Below are positions 34,965 to 47,520 of a stretch of 64,000 nucleotides of DNA, one piece after another. Source of the stretch: Emydura subglobosa (taxonomy: Eukaryota; Chordata; Testudines; Chelidae); assembly GCA_007922225.1 (NCBI GenBank), contig ML679969.1:13513999-13577998 (forward strand), written 5' to 3'. Position numbers and translations under genes: made by a program. The stretch's first letter is position 1. Each line of letters opens with the position of its first letter. The notes beneath the pieces were generated by a model that was not told where the DNA came from, did not search any database, and was given only the letters and a program-made list of their open reading frames with translations.

Positions 34965-35642
34965 CAGTGGTTCCCAACCTTTTTGGCTCAAGGGTCCCAA
35001 ATATCATTTTTACAACCCTGAAGGGCCACCAGTTTATTAACTCATCACAAATGTATTGACGTATACACCGTTAAGGACTACAAATCACGACATATTTCAA
35101 GTAAACATTTTGATGCTACTGTGCTCATTTTTACATTCACAATTTTACACCTACAAATTACTTACAGTATTTCAAATACTCACACACAAAGCACTAGTGC
35201 AGAGGAGTGACTGTCACTACACACTGAAGCACATGACCTGGCAGCTAAGTCATGGTGGGTGACAAATCAGAAGACACTGATTTTTAGAGTCCTGCTCTTC
35301 CTCAAGCAATCTGGCACCAGCAGGGACCCAGGCAGAGTGCTTGGCTCTCTGCTGGAGCCGAGGGAGGGGAGCGCTGATCTCCCCTCCCTCTGGCTCCAGC
35401 AGGAACCCCAGGGCCTATGGACCCTGGCAGAGCGCTTTGCCGTGCTCCCTGCTACAGCCAGGGTGAGCGGAGCACTGATCTCCCGTCCCCCTGCACCGGT
35501 CTTGTAGCCCCGTGGCAACGCATTCTGCCTGGGTCCTTACACAGCGGCTCCCTTCTGCAGCCAGCGGGAGGAAAGCGGCAGGCCACTATGAAAGGCCCTG
35601 CGGGCCACTTTTGGCCCCCGGGCCACAGGTTGGGAACCCCTG
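34965..35642. mobile_element. hAT-type non-autonomous DNA transposon (678 bp) with 8-bp target duplication
   Basis: Ends CAGTGGTTCCCAACC and GGTTGGGAACCCCTG are inverted repeats. They are flanked by GACTAAAC (34957-34964) and GATTAAAC (35643-35650), an 8-bp target duplication with one change, diagnostic of hAT. The left half is AT-rich; the right half is GC-rich with CAGCAGGGACCCAGGCAGAG-like internal repeats of about 110 bp. Short frames inside (35259-35653) are products of these repeats. No transposase, so it was mobilised in trans. Confidence 0.85.
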
Positions 35643-35650
35643 GATTAAAC

Positions 35651-36524
35651 TGACTGGCATAGATAACACCCTTTAGTTATGTAGAGAGCTTGCAATGCTG
35701 CAGTGGAAAAGACCCCTCTTTCTGTCTGGCACTCATGCTGTTTCTTGCAGCGCAGTTTAGAGGTCTTAACCACAGGTGTGAAGGTGATAGCCAGTCTTCA
35801 CCTGCCTCCTTTCAATCCATTAGAGATGCTGGGAACCAGGAGGGGACACTCATGTCAGAAGCCCCAGCGAAAGAAACCCAAAACAACATAGAAGGAACTG
35901 GACATTTGAGAAAAAGGGAGACAGCTGAAATAATGTTCTCATGTTTGGGAATCCCCTCTCTGTGCATTGTAGCTCATGTCATCTGGATGGTCAGAGCAGT
36001 GCTGGGCAAACTGGTTCTGAATATATAATCAGCCTGAAAAGTTGCCCAGAATTCCAATCTGTTTCAGTCATGACTGACAAAGAGGGAAATACTAAGTTAG
36101 ATCAGGTTCAGATAAACTCCAAAACCTCAGTGGCTTATTTAAAGTTCCTTCCAGAATGCTTGGCCTGGAAAGTAGTCTGGAAATATGGTGAGAACAGGTT
36201 TTTTCCTGGTTTTGACTTTGTCTGAAATACCATGGGAACAGCCTTATTCATGGTACTTTATTACATCCACTTCCTATCTCAGCTGGAACAAGGAAATGAG
36301 GGGACCCAAGAAGATTTGAAACAAACAAAATTACCAAATTTTTTGGTCCATCAACATTTTTTTTGGTTTGCATTTTGGGCAAAAAGGTTCATTGTAGTTT
36401 CTATTTCAGCCAAACTGGTTAACAATAAAAAATCAGACTCTGAAAACTGATGTAGGCAATTTCCCAATTAATTAGCTTGAGGTAGGACTGTAAAAGCTGA
36501 GTACATATGTCTAGCTTTGGCCCA
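35651..36524. other. Unassigned sequence, AT-rich repeat scrap
   Basis: 36315-36425 has TTTTTTGGTCCATCAACATT-type low-complexity blocks resembling the AT-rich inverted-repeat family. The 112-codon plus frame 35690-36028 has no domain. Confidence 0.35.
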
Positions 36525-36735
36525 TTCATAATAATAATTAGCATTTATATGGTGCATTTCATCGTCAGTATGAAAGCTCTCTGTAAATGTGCCCGAGTTT
36601 CATTATTGTCATTTCACAGATGGGGAAATAGAGGCAAAGAGACTTGCCCAAGGTCACACTGTGAGTCAGTGACAGAGCTGGGAACAGAGTGCAGCTTGTC
36701 TGATTCCCAGTCCTATTCCCTATCCAGCGGATCCT
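36525..36735 (-). repeat. SINE (MIR/CORE-like), antisense
   Basis: Reads tail to head: TAATTAGCATTTATATGGTG, CATTTCACAGATGGGGAAAT, GAGGCAAAGAGACTTGCCCA, AAGGTCACACTGTGAGTCAG, TGATTCCCAGTCCTATTCCC, and TATCCAGCGGATCC. All conserved SINE blocks are present in order. Confidence 0.75.
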
Positions 36736-37975
36736 ACTGTCTTTGGCTCATACACCTGTAAATGAGACGTAAGTCCTTCTCTGGTTTTTCAGTGTGAGTT
36801 CATGACCTACACCTTGTCTGATTGTACAGAAGCTTTGTTTCATTTACATGAGTTGCAAGCATCATACACAAAACTGATTATTCTAATTAAAATAATGGAT
36901 GTTTTCTACAGAATAAATTATCTGCCGGTGGCTCAGACTAGAATTGGGGAGTTATTGAAGAGTTCCTTACCATGACAACTGAAAAAATAAGAGAGCAAAA
37001 GTCAAACAAAATAGCTTGACACATAATTGTCTCTGTAATGACTTTAGGAGAGGATGTTTATACTATTTTTACAACTTATTTCTTCCAAAGGAGAGGCCAG
37101 TCCAGAGTAAAGTTATATTTTGATGGCATATCTCCTATTACTATATGGCCATTTCACTGAAAGCTAAACTGGCAAATTAGCATGAAGGCTTCATTTGTCA
37201 TCAGCACTGTCTGATTTGGAATGGCAGGTTCATCAAATGTTGCGGGATTAGAGGCAATGGATCTTTTGCTTCTATCTCTTGGAAATCACACGGATCATGG
37301 AGTGGAGATTTTAAATGTAGTCTTATGATGTAGATTCTCCAGGGACTGGAACTTTTCCAAACAGCAGAGAGGGTTATGGTAAACTGCATATCTGACTACA
37401 TCTGAACAAAAACTAGATGTCAGGTAAATTGCTGCAGTGCATGGTGAAAAGCGAGACAGATTCCTGCTAAACTCTAATTGGAAAATGCTCTGCGTTCAGG
37501 TAAATCAGAGAAGAAGGCATTTTTCCCCCCTCAAGCTTCTGCATGATGCACAGTAGCCCGGAAATCTCCGTTCCACTCTTCTCCAGGGACATTAGGTGCA
37601 GTGAAGTATCTCTATGTATACTAGACTGTTACATATATCGACAGCAGGAGAATACTGTGCTCCTTGCACTGCAACTGTGTGAAGTATCTCTATGGGGAAT
37701 CCAGTCTCCGCACTGAGAAACCAGGGCTTGTTTTTTTTCATAGACGTGTTGGTGCTTTTACTATTATACATCCATGGCGTGGTCCCCCTGCTTTGAAAAT
37801 TATATTTCTGTGCAGTGAGGAGCGTAGTGAGCCTCTCCCCTGCTGTCCTCCATGTCTTGGTGTCAGAAGCCACATTGATATCTATGTCAGGTGCAAAACC
37901 AGAGGGATCAAAGAACAGGGGGGGAAAGGAATGAAAGGAACCCATAGTTCTGTCAGTTTAGGGAGAAAATTACCC
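36736..37975. other. Unassigned sequence
   Basis: No supported gene; AT-rich at 36840-37180. Confidence 0.35.
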
Positions 37976-38165
37976 TGGGTACCAAAGAGTGAGGATTTGT
38001 TCCAGCGGTTAGAGCTGGAGACTAAATGTCAGGAATCCTGGGTTCTCTTCTCAGCTCTCTCCCTAATTTGTTGCATGATCTTCAGCACAGAGAAGTTAGG
38101 TAACTTGCCAAACTTGTCCCATCTATAAAATGGGACAATAATAATGACCTGTCTGATAGAGGTGG
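37976..38165 (+). repeat. tRNA-derived SINE (MIR/CORE-like)
   Basis: The head CCAGCGGTTAGAGCTGGAGA is A-box-like. Then GGAATCCTGGGTTCTCTTCT (B box region) and CATCTATAAAATGGGACAAT. The 154-codon plus frame at 37664-38128 runs into this SINE and is rejected as a gene. Confidence 0.7.
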
Positions 38166-40385
38166 CTGAGAGAAATGTATTGGTTTATTTTGGATACCAG
38201 GGGAGAGAAATGGGCCTGCTGGGTTTGCTGCCTCAAAAATTCTTAACCTATAGAAACACCTCACTTGAGTATCAAATTCAGATCCATTTCCAAGGTGAAG
38301 AAGTAAATGGAAACAGAGTCTCTTTGCTCATTCATAGCACCGCCGTCTTTGATTCTAAGTTAAGATGGTGATGCTGTGTATAAGGTGAAGTTCTTTAGTT
38401 TTTAACTTGGTACCAACCTCTCTCTCTGTCTCTCTTGCTCTCTGAAATGTTGGAAGTTCTAGGGTTAACTTTGACAAGGGAACCTTAGTTAAAAGCAATC
38501 CCTACAGAGAAGGAAGTCTCAGCATGTGTTGTAAGCAATCCAGGGCAGGGACTGTGATGGATATGTTTGTAGCTAGCATGACAGGGCACTGATTCAGACA
38601 GTGGGTTCTACTGTAGGAGAAATATTAAATAATAATAATAGCAAAATGCAAGAAACCTTCCTAAAGGAAACACGTTGCAGCCCTCTGTTAGTGAACAAGG
38701 ATACAACAAAACTCTGCTGTTTAGAGTGACAGAAGGAAAGTTCTGCAAAGTGAAATGTGAAAACTGAACATTTTAAAATCTAGTGAATCTCTGCTTACAG
38801 AAGGGAATTCTGCTCTTGGAGCCACCTGGCAGATCTTGGGCTGAAATTCTGCTCTTATCCTGCATGAATGGGCAGAGGAGACTGTCAGTGTTAAGATCTG
38901 CTTTTTGGAAATGGGTCTGATCTTTCTGCTGATTGAGTCAATGGCAAAAGCTTCCACAGGGCCAAATTCTGCCCTCACTAACATGACAGGCAACCCAACA
39001 AAGTCGGGGTTCTACGTCAGGGCAGCATTTGTCCCATTTTAGAAGTGCAACCATACAAACTTTGTCGATAGGGTGAGGGGGCAGGGGGAACGAGGAGTGA
39101 AAATCGCATGAATCATGCAGCGGTGTTGAGGATAATGCCAGAGCAAGGGAAGACGGGATGCGGGATGACTTCAGTGGGATAGGTTTGGCACAACAGTGGT
39201 GCATGGATTCTTTGAAGCACTTCAGCTCTGCACAGGCATGAATTCCTCCTATGGGAGCAAATGTTTTCCACGGTGAAGTTGTTCTGTGACCTCAGGAGGG
39301 TTCCACTTGTATATTGCATTTTGTTTGCTTTTATTCTCAAGGCTTTCTCCCAGGAAGTCCTGAGCTTTCCCTGCACATTCTTTGCACACCTTATTGTTTG
39401 TATTAGCGACATTGTGTTTCAGTAGGCAAGTGCTGAGTTTCGCATGCTGCAAAGGACCAACATTTTCCAGTTTATATTTTTGCATTCCAGCCCTGATCCT
39501 ATCTGCTAATATCATATCGTATTTTGGCTTCACTCCCTGACAGTTTGATGTCCCAACTTTTCATTGTTAGCACAGGGAATCGCAAGCTAGTAGGGAGTGA
39601 TAGCCAGCAGGTCTGGGACTGATTACAAACAAAAATCCCAGATAAGATCATAAATTTAACCCATCCCTGTGATGTGATTGTATCAGGATTCAAGTGCGTC
39701 TAAAAAGTTGTTTCCGATTTTCAGCCCTTTCATATGGTTTCCATACATCCCAGCTGTGAGCGAGGCACGCTCGTGGTGAACTCTAATCTGGGCCAGCCCA
39801 GCTCAGGAGAAGTCCTCATTTCTGTTATTATTGTATTATAAAAATGGATAGAAATGATTCAGACAAGATGGACATTTCAAGGGGGATCATTTCAAACACT
39901 GGTGAGATAAGACTGACTTGATCATAAGAAAACAGTTTCTTTCCCCGTTCGGTTCCTGAGTTCAGTTGCATTTAAACAAATTCATCCGCCGGTTTAACCC
40001 CATCAAAGTCAAAGGAGTTGTATCCAGGGTGAAACTGGTCCTAGATGCTTATACTATTTGCAAAAAAGAGAAGAGCAATCTAATTGAAGCAGGGGTGGGT
40101 GAGTTCCTGGAAAAGCAGAATATGTAGCATTTAACTTTCCCTTAATTCCAAATGCATCTTCCTTACATCAGAAGAGATTTTTGTTTCCTCTTATAATGGT
40201 TTTCTGCACTATCCTTTACCTTTTTTATATTTCTGCAGTACATCTGAGCTGGCCCTTTCCCCTCACTACAAATGACCATTGGGTTCCAGCCCCTTTGCCT
40301 TCAAACCAGATTGAGGTTTACACCTTCAGCAGTGCAGGAGTCATTGCTCCCTCATCTATCCCCTGCGCCCTATGGTATCAGGTGA
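38166..40385. other. Unassigned sequence with MITE-like scraps
   Basis: A CT-rich tract lies at 38418-38444. MITE-like wording (GGGCCAAATTCTGCCCTCAC) is at about 38959-38978 and CTGAAATTCTGCTCTTATCC at about 38841. No gene supported. Confidence 0.35.
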
Positions 40386-40765
40386 TTTAATGTTACTATT
40401 CCTTTAACAGACTCGTCGCTGTTCTGGCTACACAGTAGTTGTCTCCTGTGTGACTGTGCCTGGGAAAATCTATTACGGGGATGTCATTAATCTGAGGCTG
40501 CCGCCTCTGGCACTTTCTGACTCTTCTATTTAATGGGCCTCTGCTTCCTGAGCTCAGGAGACATGCTGTTTTCCTCTCTTGATCAGCTTTGTTTAATTAT
40601 CAAAATATTTGATGCAGAAAATTGACATTAGTTGTGAAGGTTTCTGCCTTCCTCCCTTTCGCGCCCTCCCTCCCTGCCTTGTAATGACATTGAGATCTTC
40701 CCTGTGTACCACCTTCACCTTAAAATAGCAAATCACTTGTACAATCATTGTCCGGGCACAAGCGG
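40386..40765. promoter_or_regulatory. Candidate conserved non-coding element
   Basis: About 380 bp free of recognised repeats, with TTGTTTAATTATCAAAATAT and a paired SOX-type ACAATCATTGT (40741-40751). No frame of note. The call rests on composition and motif content, not on any comparison. Confidence 0.3.
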
Positions 40766-41274
40766 CATTAGCGAGCCACAGGTAACCCCTTGGTATAGAG
40801 GGTGCTGGGCCTCATCCAAGTGTGAAGACAAACCGCTGCACAGCAGGAATTCCCAGCCATAGCTTCATATTGCATCGTATCCCCATAGCTGAAAATGCAG
40901 TCTGGGAACTGAGCTGCCATTTTCAGTGAGTTTGCATGGGGTAGATTTGCCAGCCTGGGCTTTGTTTGGACTGCCACAAACCTGAGCTGAGCGCCACCGT
41001 CCTTTTCCTTGGGCGGGTTTATAAATCAACAGAATATGCAAAAAGGCTCAAAATAATACAAACTGTTTGGGAGCGGAGACCTTTCTCTGCAGCTGGGAAG
41101 AGAGGACACCAGTGCTTCCCTAACCCCATGTCTCTTCGGCTTGTTGTCCTTGCGGGAAATCTTATATCTAGTTTCCTGCAGGTCACATGCTAGTCACGTT
41201 GGCTGGGACAGCAGCTGTGAGTTTTCAAGGGCCATAACAGGCACATTGGGACATGGGCATGCACCCTAAGCGTA
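40766..41274. other. Unassigned sequence
   Basis: No gene or known repeat recognised. Confidence 0.35.
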
Positions 41275-41665
41275 TCAAAAGGATCAAGAGGTGACTTGAT
41301 TGTGGTGTATAAATGCCTTCACCGGGAGAAAATACTGGGCAATAAAGGGCTCTTTAGTTTAGCAGAGAGAGGCAGAGTCAGGACCAATGGCTAGCAGTTT
41401 AATCCACACAAATTCATATTAGAAATAGAGCATATGTTTTTAACAGTGCGGGTGATTAACTACCGGAAGAAGTAGTGGAGTCTTGATCTCTGGATGTCTT
41501 CAGATCAAGACTGGGTGCCTTGCTGGAAGAGCGGCTTTTGCCAACCACTAGTTATCGGGCTCAGTCTGGGGACAACCAGATGAAATTCTCTGGCCTGTTT
41601 TGTGCAGGAAGTCAGACTAGATGATCTTGTGATGCCTCCTGGCCTTAAGATCTATGACTCTCTGA
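41275..41665 (+). mobile_element. CR1 LINE 3' fragment
   Basis: AAAAGGATCAAGAGGTGACT, AGAGAGGCAGAGTCAGGACC, AATGGCTAGCAGTTTAATCC, TCAGATCAAGACTGGGTGCC, CAGACTAGATGATCTTGTGA, then TTAAGATCTATGACTCTCTG. This is the ORF2 C-terminus plus the 3' untranslated end of CR1, with an eroded octamer tail. Confidence 0.85.
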
Positions 41666-42016
41666 AAACCCCCAAGACTCAGTCCCTGTTGCAGAGCGTA
41701 CCTAGCTTTAAATGACTCTGATCCCTTATTTTCATAGGCCACCTTTCCTGGTCTCAGTATCTCTGCCTGGTAGATTGCCACCTGTATAGATCTGGTTTCT
41801 GTGACTAGCATGTGGTGCCCAGCAAGCTAGAAGGGAAACCACTGAGATTTAGAGTTACTGAGACACAAGAGGGAAACTCTTCATGTAATGTTGAAAATGG
41901 CCATTGTTAACATGCTTTCTTTATACCCATGCTTTATTTGCTGCATTAGACCTACTACCTCTCAATAATCTTTGATAGACTGTATGTAACCTATTGCTTA
42001 AACCGGCCTCTGTACC
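41666..42016. other. Unassigned sequence between two CR1 copies
   Basis: About 350 bp with no recognised feature. Confidence 0.35.
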
Positions 42017-43537
42017 ATGACTAGAAGATCATTAATGTAACACCAATTTTTTAAAAAAAGGCTACACAGGTGATATCAGCAATCACAAACTAACTTCAGT
42101 ACCAGGCAAATTGGTTGAAACTATAGTAAAGAATAGAATTATCAGACACATAGATGAACATGATACATTGGGGAAGAGTTAACATGGCTTTTGTAAAGGG
42201 AAATCACGCCGCAGCAATCTATTAGAATTCTTTGAGGGAGTCAACAAGCATGTGGACAAGTGTGATCCAGTGGATATAGTCTACTTGGACTTTCAGAAAA
42301 TCTTTGACAAGGTCCCTCACCAAAAGCTCTTAAGCAAAGTAAGTAGTCATGGGATAAGAGGAAAGGTTTTCTCATGGGTTAGTACCTGTTAAAAATTAGA
42401 AAACGAGGGGTAGGAATAAATTATCAGTTTTCACAGTGGAGAGAGGCAAATAGTGGGGTCCCCCTACAATCTGTACAGGGACCAGTGGTATTCAATATAT
42501 TCATAAATGATCTGGAAAAAGAGGGCAAACAGTGAGGTGGCAAAGTTTGCAGATGTTACAAAATTACCCAAGATTGTTAAGTCCAAAGCTGACTGAAGAG
42601 TTACAAAGGGATCTCACAAAACTGGGTGACTGGGCAACAAAATGGCAGATGAAATTCAGTGTTGATAAGTGCTAAGTAATGCACACTGGAAAACATAATC
42701 TCAACTATGCATACAAAATGATGGGGTCTAAATTAGCTGTTACCACTCAAGAAAGAGATTTGAGTCATTAGATAGTTCTCTGAAAACAGCAGCAGTCAAA
42801 AAATCTAACAGACTGTTGGGAACCACTAGGAAAGGGATGGATAATAGGACTGAAAACATCATAATGCTGCTACATAAATCCATAGTACGCCCACACCTTG
42901 AATACCACATGCAGTTCTGGTCACCCCATCTCAAAAAAGATATATTAGAATTGGAAAAAGTACATAAAAGTACAAAAATTATTAGGCTTCTGTACAAGGA
43001 GAGATTAAAAAGACTGGTACTGTTCATCTTGATCAATAGAGGGTTAAGGGGGATATGATAGAGGACTACAAAATCATGAATGGTGTGGAGGAAGTAAATA
43101 AGGCAGTATTATTTATCCCTTTACATAGCACAAGAACCAGGAGTCATCCAATGAAATTAAGAGACAGCAGGTTTAAAACAAACAAAAGGAAGTAGTTTTT
43201 GACACGGTGCACTGTCAACCTGTGGAACTCATTGCTGGGGGATATTGTGAAGGTCAAAATTATAATTAGGTTCAAAAAAGAATGCAATAAGTTCATGGAA
43301 GATAGGTCCATCAATGGCTTTTAGCCAAGATGGTCAGGAATGCAAAACCATGCTCTGGGTGTCCCTAAACCTCTGACTGTCAGAAACTGGGACTGGACAA
43401 CAGGGAATGGATCACTGGATAATTTCCCTGTTCTGTTCATTCCCTCTGAAGTGTCTGGCACCGGTCACTGTCAGAGACAGGCTACTGGGCTAGATGGACT
43501 GTCTGTCTGATGCAGTATAGCCGTTCTTATGTTCTCA
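42017..43537 (+). mobile_element. CR1 LINE, 5'-truncated, most of reverse transcriptase (pseudogenised)
   Basis: The largest transposon copy here, about 1.5 kb. In broken frames it reads through reverse-transcriptase motifs: VYLDFQKIFDKVPH (42278-42320), a QGPVVFNIFINDLEK-like block (about 42475-42520), the catalytic box FAD-V (42546-42557), [17 protein letters not shown] (about 42622-42672), and the HLEYHMQFWSPHL C-terminal block (about 42894-42930). The 3' end is TGATGCAGTATAGCCGTTCT followed by TATGTTCT. Several frameshifts and stops make it inactive. The 5' break at the start of RT is typical truncation. Confidence 0.9.
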
Positions 43538-44367
43538 AATACACCTTGGATATGGCCCAAGAATGTAACATGTTGCACATTTCATGCAATGTGGAAAGCC
43601 CAATGAGATACAATCCTGTTGCTGCTCATCTGAACCCAACTGCTCTATCTAACTACAGGGAGAGGGTGGACAGACAGAGATGCACCTCTGCTCCAGTGGG
43701 TGACTGACTCCTCATCCCACTCAGGTGATACAGTTTATCTGCCAAGCGAGCTGCTCAGACATTGGCTGTTGATTGGTTGCTCACTGCCCAGTCACTATTT
43801 GGTTATACAGCAAGGATTAATATGGAGAGCTTGGCGGGGGAAGGGGGAAAGAGGGAGGGAGTTTTTAAAGCCAGGAATACAAATTCTCCTCACTAGCAGG
43901 CCTGCACATTTCAGGCCCCTTCTTAGCATATGCAAACATGATATTTAAATATGTTAATGAAGTCTGTATACCCACAGGTTCTTTACATAAAAGGAGAAGA
44001 TGTTCAGTGAGTGGCTGAGGATAGCTGGCAAGGCAGAATGGCAGCATATGCTGGCAGGAGGACAGGAGGTGCAGCTGAGAATGGGGCAGGGGCCAGGGAA
44101 GACAGTAGTGATGGTTGGTACATGGAGGAGCCCGGGAGAGAGAGACCCTAAATGTACAGATGCAGAAAGAGAAGTCCTCACTAGGTAGGTTACCCCTGTA
44201 ATGGGTGCCAAGTCTGGAGCACTTCTGCCACTTTTCTGAACAAGCTGAAGTACTAACTAGACCCATTTTTAAAATTCCCTGAGTATCCAAGACTGCCCTG
44301 AGGCTGTATGGAGCATGCAACAGTGCAGGCTTTTGTAAGTGTTGTGCATACTGTGGAAAAAGAGGTA
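43538..44367. other. Unassigned sequence
   Basis: No supported gene. The 181-codon minus frame at 43865-44410 starts inside the palindromic repeat at 44368-44469 and has no domain. Confidence 0.35.
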
Positions 44368-44469
44368 GGGCTTGGATCTCCTCTGCTTTATACCACTGAT
44401 GTAGCTTCATTTAATTAATTGAAGTTACTCCTGACTTATACTGGTGTAAGTGAAGGCAGATTCAAGTCC
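44368..44469. repeat. Palindromic MITE-like repeat (102 bp)
   Basis: The left arm GGGCTTGGATCTCCTCTGCT, TTATACCACTGATGTAG pairs with the right arm CTTATACTGGTGTAAGTGAA, GGCAGATTCAAGTCC around TTAATTAATT. Confidence 0.65.
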
Positions 44470-45385
44470 ACATGATGCAAATCCATATGTGCATTCCTTC
44501 TGGGGACATGAGTAATCTCCATGATGGTGGAGGCATAATTCCCTTGCCTGCTCAAGGGATGTCCACCACAAATACGCAGATCATTCACCTGACCCCATCC
44601 TTTCCATGGCTTCTGTCATGGATTGGCCTCTCAGTGGGTTCTGGGTGCAACCAGAATTTTAGCCCAAGGACTCAGACTTTTCCCTAATCTCCCACACTTT
44701 CTCAAATAAAGGCAAACTATTTGGTGTTTCAAGAAAAGTTGGGCATGTTATTTCAGCAGATTTTCTTATTTTGAATTATTTTTTGTATATAATTAGAAAC
44801 AAATAAGTCACGTTTGTGGATTCTCTTCTTGTTTGCATGCTCTCCAACTGTGGGCTTCACATCAGGAGTAACTCTGGTTAAACGAGTGAAGGTATATATC
44901 TGGAGTAGCTCTATCGAATGCAACCATTTACATATCCCATGTGTATAGCAAGCATGTTGTAAGTGAGATCAGAATCAGACCCCCTATAAATATCTCTGGA
45001 TTATCCCCCCTCTGCTGCCTATCTGGTACCTGGAGTTCATTACATCACAGACTGGGCAATATGGACAGAGAGATCTCTAGCTCCTTTCAGACAACAAATG
45101 AAAATAGTAATAATAAAGATAAAACTCGCCAAGGTGCAAAATGAGTTTTCAGATTCATAAGCACAAACCACCAGGAGTTAAATCCTCTTGGTTCCTTCCT
45201 AGAGTGCCCCAGGCAATAGTTTTCATATATATTTCTCTGTGGTCAGAAGCCAGAGCAGTCCAATGCTATCTAGGACCTTGACTTTTTTCCCTGACAGCTA
45301 CAATTATTACAGCCCGGGGGACTCATTTTCTCAGTCTGGCCACCCGCTGACCTAGCCTGCAACCAGAATATACTTTAAAACAAAC
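44470..45385. other. Unassigned sequence
   Basis: MITE-like wording near 44862-44920 (CAGGAGTAACTCTGGTTAAA) and 44967-44985. No gene supported. Confidence 0.35.
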
Positions 45386-45725
45386 AGCAAGGCCCGCTTT
45401 CTTATTCTCATCCCCCTTTCCGCTCCCCCAGCTGTGGAATATTTTTACACTCCACCCTTACAAAGGGACATTAGCCAGTGCAGCTGAAGGCATGATTGCA
45501 TTATCAGCACCATCCCCTCCTCCCCCATCCTCCCAAGATAAATTTTTTATGTTGTTATTTTCTTCCCTTTTGTATTTGGCACTCGATATTTACGTGATAA
45601 ACTGCAGAGCTGCTACTAAATGGGCCCTGGTACAACTTAATAAATATATAACAACATCCAGACTGCACTGTATTGCTTCTTCCATGTCCTCGTCTATTAA
45701 GGATTTTCCTTGATAATATATACTA
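45386..45725. promoter_or_regulatory. Candidate conserved non-coding element
   Basis: Repeat-free, with GCAGCTGAAGGCATGATTGC followed by ATTATCAGCACC, AGCTGCTACTAAATGGGC, and AT-rich TAAT sites. Inference from composition only. Confidence 0.3.
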
Positions 45726-47315
45726 AATAAGGCTTATGTTCTAGTTACATTTGGGCAGGAAAAATACCTTTTTTGTGCAGAATTATTTGTGCATTAAACT
45801 AGATGCTATTAACTAAAGATTAACAAGGGGATGGGAAGAGGTCTTTCCTTGTCTCTCTGTCTAATGTGCCTACACGAACATGTTTGTCCAGCATTAGAGA
45901 CAATTCACAACCAACAACTTATTTGTTGAATGTTGTCCCTTTTTCTAAGCAAGAAATCTTCATGAGCAACATCTTGATTTCTCTTAAATTAAGCTTTCAC
46001 AGTTAAACACATGCTTAAGAGTTCTGCTGAAATGCAGCCTGAGTCGGAAAATAAGCTCCTGAGTCTACCAAGACTCAAAGGCAGTGCTTCTGGCCTTTTT
46101 AATCAAAGATCCCAAAGGGAGAGACAGCATAAAACAGTAGAGACAGAAGCTTAAACTGAAATGCAGTCTTTTCCTTTAATGTACATGAAGTTTTCTGCGA
46201 CCTCCATGTCATTGTTCAACATTTCTTATGTTAACAGTTTGCAGGCATAAACAGGAAGAGAACAACAGGCTTGTCCAGTAGAAAGGTCACTGAGGTGTAA
46301 CGTACTAAGGGTGCTTACTTTGCCTGATGGATGAATATATTTTCCATTACTCCTTATAAAATATTTTGCCAATAATATTTTTTATGAGGGAACTTATTTA
46401 AACTTGAGTTGCTAATCACTCACTGTATCAACATATTCTTTTTAAGTTCAATGCATCCTGATTCACTTTCATTAAATATTCTCAGCTGTGCAAAAATTAT
46501 GGCAACTCCCCACCAAAACAGTATCTCTGAGGAACACTAGGGTTATGTGCCAATGAGATTTCATGTGTATCAAATCAGATCTAGAATGCAACAAATATAA
46601 GCCAGCCCATTGATTCCCTTGTCATTCGCTGCCAAGCTGGAAAAAAATATGTTACTTATTTAAACATTGGCATGCGTCCATCCAATTCTGAGGACTGTAG
46701 TAAATGTAGAAATTGTTAGCACCATCCAGTTATGGAAAATGTGGAACCGAGCAGGGTCCTGAATTTTATATACTGAATGGTGATGATGTACAAAAATTAT
46801 TATTTTATTGCTTTCAGTCAAGTTCAAAGTTTGCAAATGGATCATATGAAGGGAAAATTATTTATGCAGAGTATGGGTCTCTGAATTTTTAGCTTTAGAG
46901 TCATCATACTCAAAGGATGCTGAAAATGAATAGGTATTGCATTAGACCCTCTGCTTCCACAACTCTTTTGATTCCAATGAGGTTATGCCAGCAGAGAATT
47001 TGGACCAAGGTATTTGATTTTTTAAAATAAACTCTCCTGTTGCTAAAACTAATATTTCTTGAGGATTTTTTATTTTGATTTTTTGTTTTTTTGTATAGAA
47101 GAACATTTAGAAATGCTTAAGAGACTCTGCATTTTAGCTCGATGGTTGGAAATTCTTTTTTTCTTTTAAGTGATATTGTAGCTTCATTAAACAAGCATCT
47201 ATAGCAAAATATTTTTATCTTTACCTATGTTTTATCATGTGTCTTAAGCAAAGCAAAGCAAAACATATACTTAGATGAAGCTGTTAGTCTATTTATCTGT
47301 TTTAATTTGTATATG
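45726..47315. other. Unassigned AT-rich sequence
   Basis: A MITE-like scrap at 45995-46045 (ACACATGCTTAAGAGTTCTG). Otherwise no recognised repeat or gene. T-rich at 47070-47165. Confidence 0.35.
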
Positions 47316-47520
47316 GCCCCCCGTACTGGATCACCTCACATTAATTAATGTTTTATCCTGCAACATTCCAGTGAGGTACAGAAGAATTATCCCCACTTTC
47401 CCCAGGGGAAACTGGTGCATGAGGTGACTGGTCCAAGACCACATAAGATGTCTGAGGCTGAGGTGGGAACTGAATTCAGATCTTTTTAGTCTCAGTCCAC
47501 TAGATCTGAAAACACTGGTA
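47316..47520 (-). repeat. SINE (MIR/CORE-like), antisense fragment
   Basis: CCCCACTTTCCCCAGGGGAA, GGTGCATGAGGTGACTGGTC, CAAGACCACATAAGATGTCT and GGTGGGAACTGAATTCAGAT are the reverse of the conserved SINE core and head. Confidence 0.6.

Noticed and set aside
37664..38128. 154-codon plus-strand open frame
   Set aside because: Runs into a tRNA-derived SINE at 37976-38165; no homology recognised.
42740..43058. 98-codon minus-strand frame opposite a CR1 copy
   Set aside because: Antisense shadow of the CR1 reverse transcriptase C-terminal region; the plus strand carries the real relic.
43865..44410. 181-codon minus-strand open frame
   Set aside because: Its N-terminal part is translated from the palindromic repeat 44368-44469; the remainder has no domain and overlaps short frames on the other strand.
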